Assembly (NCBI GenBank): GCA_018136815.1
Contig: CM030934.1
Span: forward strand, 5,727,318 to 5,791,317
Direction: 5' to 3'
DNA: 64,000 bases
From: Isochrysis galbana
Lineage: Eukaryota; Haptophyta; Isochrysidales; Isochrysidaceae
Position numbers and translations under genes: made by a program. This document shows, piece after piece, positions 62,311 through 64,000 of the stretch (the first letter of the stretch is position 1; the number at the start of each line of letters is the position of its first letter). Below the pieces are notes generated by a model that searched no databases, was not told the DNA's origin, and saw nothing but the letters and a program-made list of their open reading frames with translations.

Positions 62311-63021
62311 GGGGGGCGGAGGGGGTTGGGGCCCCCGCGCGTCGCCTCGCCCCGCCCCCCCCCCCGCTGCCCCCCCCCCCCCCCGCTGCCCCCCCCCCCC
62401 GACCCCCCCCACCCCCCCGCACCCCCCGCCCACCCAGCACGACATCGTGGCGCGGCGGCCCGCGCCCTCTCCTTCCCCACCTTCCATCTCCTCGCACCTG
62501 CTCTTATCTCTCCCCCTCTCCCGCATTTACGAACCCAATGGGTCCTCCTCTGTCCCCGCGGCTCTCGAAGGAAGGGGGCAGGAGAGACGATGCTGCTGCC
62601 ATCTCGTTCTCGCTCTCGCTCTCTCGGCTCAGGCAGCGCCCCTTCCGCGAGAGTGCGGCTGGATACACTGTATACAGTGGGAATCCCCCCCTTTCACATG
62701 GACCGCCCCCCCCCCCCCCCTGCCGCGCCCTCCCCCCCCCCCCCCCCCCCCACCTCCTTCCTCAGCCGCTGCTCTGCGCCCGCCGTCGCTGCCCCGTCTC
62801 TCCGAGACAGCTCTCCCCTCGCCCTTCCCCCCCTCCCCCCTCTCTCTCTACGAGTACCTCGCCATTCTCCTCTCTCTCTTTGAGGCCTCCCTCCCTAGCT
62901 TCCTGTCCGACGGGGAGGGAGAGAGGGGGAAGGGAGGGGGGGGGAGGGGCGAGCCGAGTGAGAAGCCCGCGCGCGCCTAGTGGGGGGGGGCCTTCCCGCC
63001 CTCCACCGCCGCCCGCTGCCC
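62182..63021. promoter_or_regulatory. Divergent region between the TBL1-like and oxidase genes, G/C homopolymers
   Basis: G-runs at 62189-62330 (C-rich on the TBL1 coding strand), then C/CT runs at 62350-62440 and 62705-62880 (pyrimidine-rich on the oxidase coding strand). Pro- or Gly-rich frames over it are artefacts. Both promoters must lie here. Confidence 0.5.
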
Positions 63022-64000
63022 ATGCGCTCTCTCGCGCTCGCGCTGCTGCTGCTCGCGCGAGCACACGCGATCGAGCAGCGGTATCCGTCGCACGAGCACT
63101 ATTCAGACACCGTCGGCATGGTCAACTTCCAAGGAGACGAGCCCTGCCTCTCCAAGCCAAAGGTGGTCGCCGTCTCGTCGCTCCCTGAGGTGAGAGAGAA
63201 AAAGGGAGACAGGGAAGGGGGAATTGCGGCAGAGGCCTCTTGTGCAGGGCGGAGGGTGACGGAAGAGAGAGAGCCGTGTGCGTGCCGCACACTCCTCGTC
63301 CTGACACACGCCCCGCCGCCACATGTTGCGCAGATGAGCGCCATCGTCTCTCGGCACAAGTCGGTCAAGGCGGTCGGCGCGGGCATGTCGTGGTCACGGA
63401 ACCAGATCGGCTGCGCGGCATCCGGAGGTGCAAACATCATCACGGCCGGTCTATGCGAGAAGCCCGAGCTCACTGCGACGATGCCTTTCTACCTCGCGCC
63501 GCCCTTGGGGACGGCGCGCATAGAGACGGCCGACATCCGTGTTGATGAAGCCGGGTTGACGGTGACGGTCATGTCATGCGTCACCATCCAGGCGCTCCTC
63601 GAGTTCTTGGCTGCTTATCGAACAAAAAATGCACCGGGTGGCTACATGCTGCCTTACCCCTCGACTTCGTTTGCCGGGCAGACCGTCGGAGGCGCCGTGA
63701 GCACGGCGACGTATGGCGCATCACTCGTCCATGGCAGCTGGTCAGCCAAGGTGCTCGAGATCTCCTACATGAATGCCAAGGGCGAGCTTGTCCGTGGCAT
63801 CACGGCGGCCACCCAGCCCCTCCTCTTTAAGGCTCTCAAGACCTCGGGTGGTCGGCTGGGCGTGGTGATTGATGTCAAGCTAGCCATCGAGAGGCAGCGT
63901 TCCGTGGAGCTCCGCCATGAGCAAGACCTCGACATGGGCCTCTTTTTGAGGGAGGTCCGACAAACGGCTCAGCACGTCAAGGTGGCGATGGGCTTGCGCG
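63022..64000 (+). CDS. Secreted FAD-linked oxidase (aldonolactone-oxidase-like), 3' end outside the window
   Basis: Exon 1 63022-63189 and exon 2 63334-64000+ join through a 144-bp intron (TGAG|GTGAGA ... GCAG|atgagc), phase 0. The visible part is 278 aa. A signal peptide is clear: 'MRSLALALLLLARAHA'. The PCMH-type FAD-binding domain follows: 'VKAVGAGMSWSRNQIGC', 'VTVMSCVTIQALLEFLA', and 'GQTVGGAVSTATYGASLVHG', then 'SAKVLEISYMNAKGELVRG'. This layout is that of L-gulonolactone/arabinonolactone oxidases and related sugar or alcohol oxidases. In the loop that usually reads GxGHS, where His can bind FAD covalently, this protein has Met. Substrate is unknown because the C-terminal domain is not in the window. 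Confidence 0.8.
   Translation, partial: MRSLALALLLLARAHAIEQRYPSHEHYSDTVGMVNFQGDEPCLSKPKVVAVSSLPEVREKKGDREGGIAAEASCAGRRVTEEREPCACRTLLVLTHAPPPHVAQMSAIVSRHKSVKAVGAGMSWSRNQIGCAASGGANIITAGLCEKPELTATMPFYLAPPLGTARIETADIRVDEAGLTVTVMSCVTIQALLEFLAAYRTKNAPGGYMLPYPSTSFAGQTVGGAVSTATYGASLVHGSWSAKVLEISYMNAKGELVRGITAATQPLLFKALKTSGGRLGVVIDVKLAIERQRSVELRHEQDLDMGLFLREVRQTAQHVKVAMGLR

Noticed and set aside
1-64000. CRISPR arrays, bacterial operons, rRNA or tRNA genes
   Set aside because: The tandem arrays seen have no spacer-repeat structure. I found no convincing cloverleaf or rRNA segment by eye; a tRNAscan or Infernal run would be decisive and was not possible.

Overview
This is nuclear DNA of a GC-rich, intron-bearing eukaryote, most likely a unicellular alga of haptophyte type. 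The reasons are GT-AG introns of about 90-1,100 bp, a multi-repeat mTERF protein with a leader-like N-terminus, an FkbH-type HAD protein, a CC2D1/Lgd-like protein, a TBL1-like LisH/WD40 protein, long G/C homopolymers, and many decayed transposable elements. The lineage is inferred from gene content and style, not proven. The sequence is draft: 100 Ns lie at 40401-40500 and cut one large gene.

Layout. 1-8.4 kb: a family A repeat, a tRNA-dihydrouridine synthase (minus) head-to-head with an unknown 189-aa gene (plus), a truncated LINE copy, and a seven-helix receptor-like gene with one intron. 8.4-11.9 kb: stacked dispersed repeats and a second LINE 5' end. 11.9-15.2 kb: a six-exon GMPPB-like gene (minus), rebuilt here exon by exon; it has lost residues expected for catalysis. 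15.2-22 kb: repeats, one uncertain ORF with an internal duplication, and a decayed Ty3/gypsy-like element. 22.2-29.3 kb: a CC2D1-like gene (minus) whose start codon abuts a 200-bp GA array, an F-box/ankyrin-like ORF, and a small basic coiled-coil gene. 29.3-36.3 kb: a composite repeat island, a four-helix membrane protein (Orai-like at best) with a hAT remnant in an intron, and a third LINE head.

36.3-43.0 kb: a large IQ/ankyrin/PH-like/C2-like gene truncated by the gap, then a two-exon mTERF gene. 44.2-46.1 kb: a broken hAT transposase. 47.4-53.2 kb: a RING-like gene (plus) converging on a 1,221-aa FkbH-GNAT-CCCH fusion (minus). 53.7-56.3 kb: a nearly intact DDE transposase ORF interrupted by one stop codon. 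58.0-58.6 kb: a two-exon mitochondrial-type monothiol glutaredoxin. 58.9-59.7 kb: family B repeats. 60.2-64.0 kb: a four-exon TBL1-like gene head-to-head with a secreted FAD-linked oxidase that runs off the window.

The genes look like unlinked housekeeping and regulatory loci (tRNA modification, nucleotide sugar metabolism, ESCRT regulation, organelle gene expression, Fe-S assembly, corepressor), not a cluster. The most noteworthy signals are the GMPPB-like probable pseudoenzyme with a GC-AG intron and a possible intron-birth trace, the FkbH-GNAT-CCCH fusion, and dispersed repeats that keep hairpins by compensatory base changes. Exons were joined by hand from splice sites, phase and family alignment; no alignment program was run.
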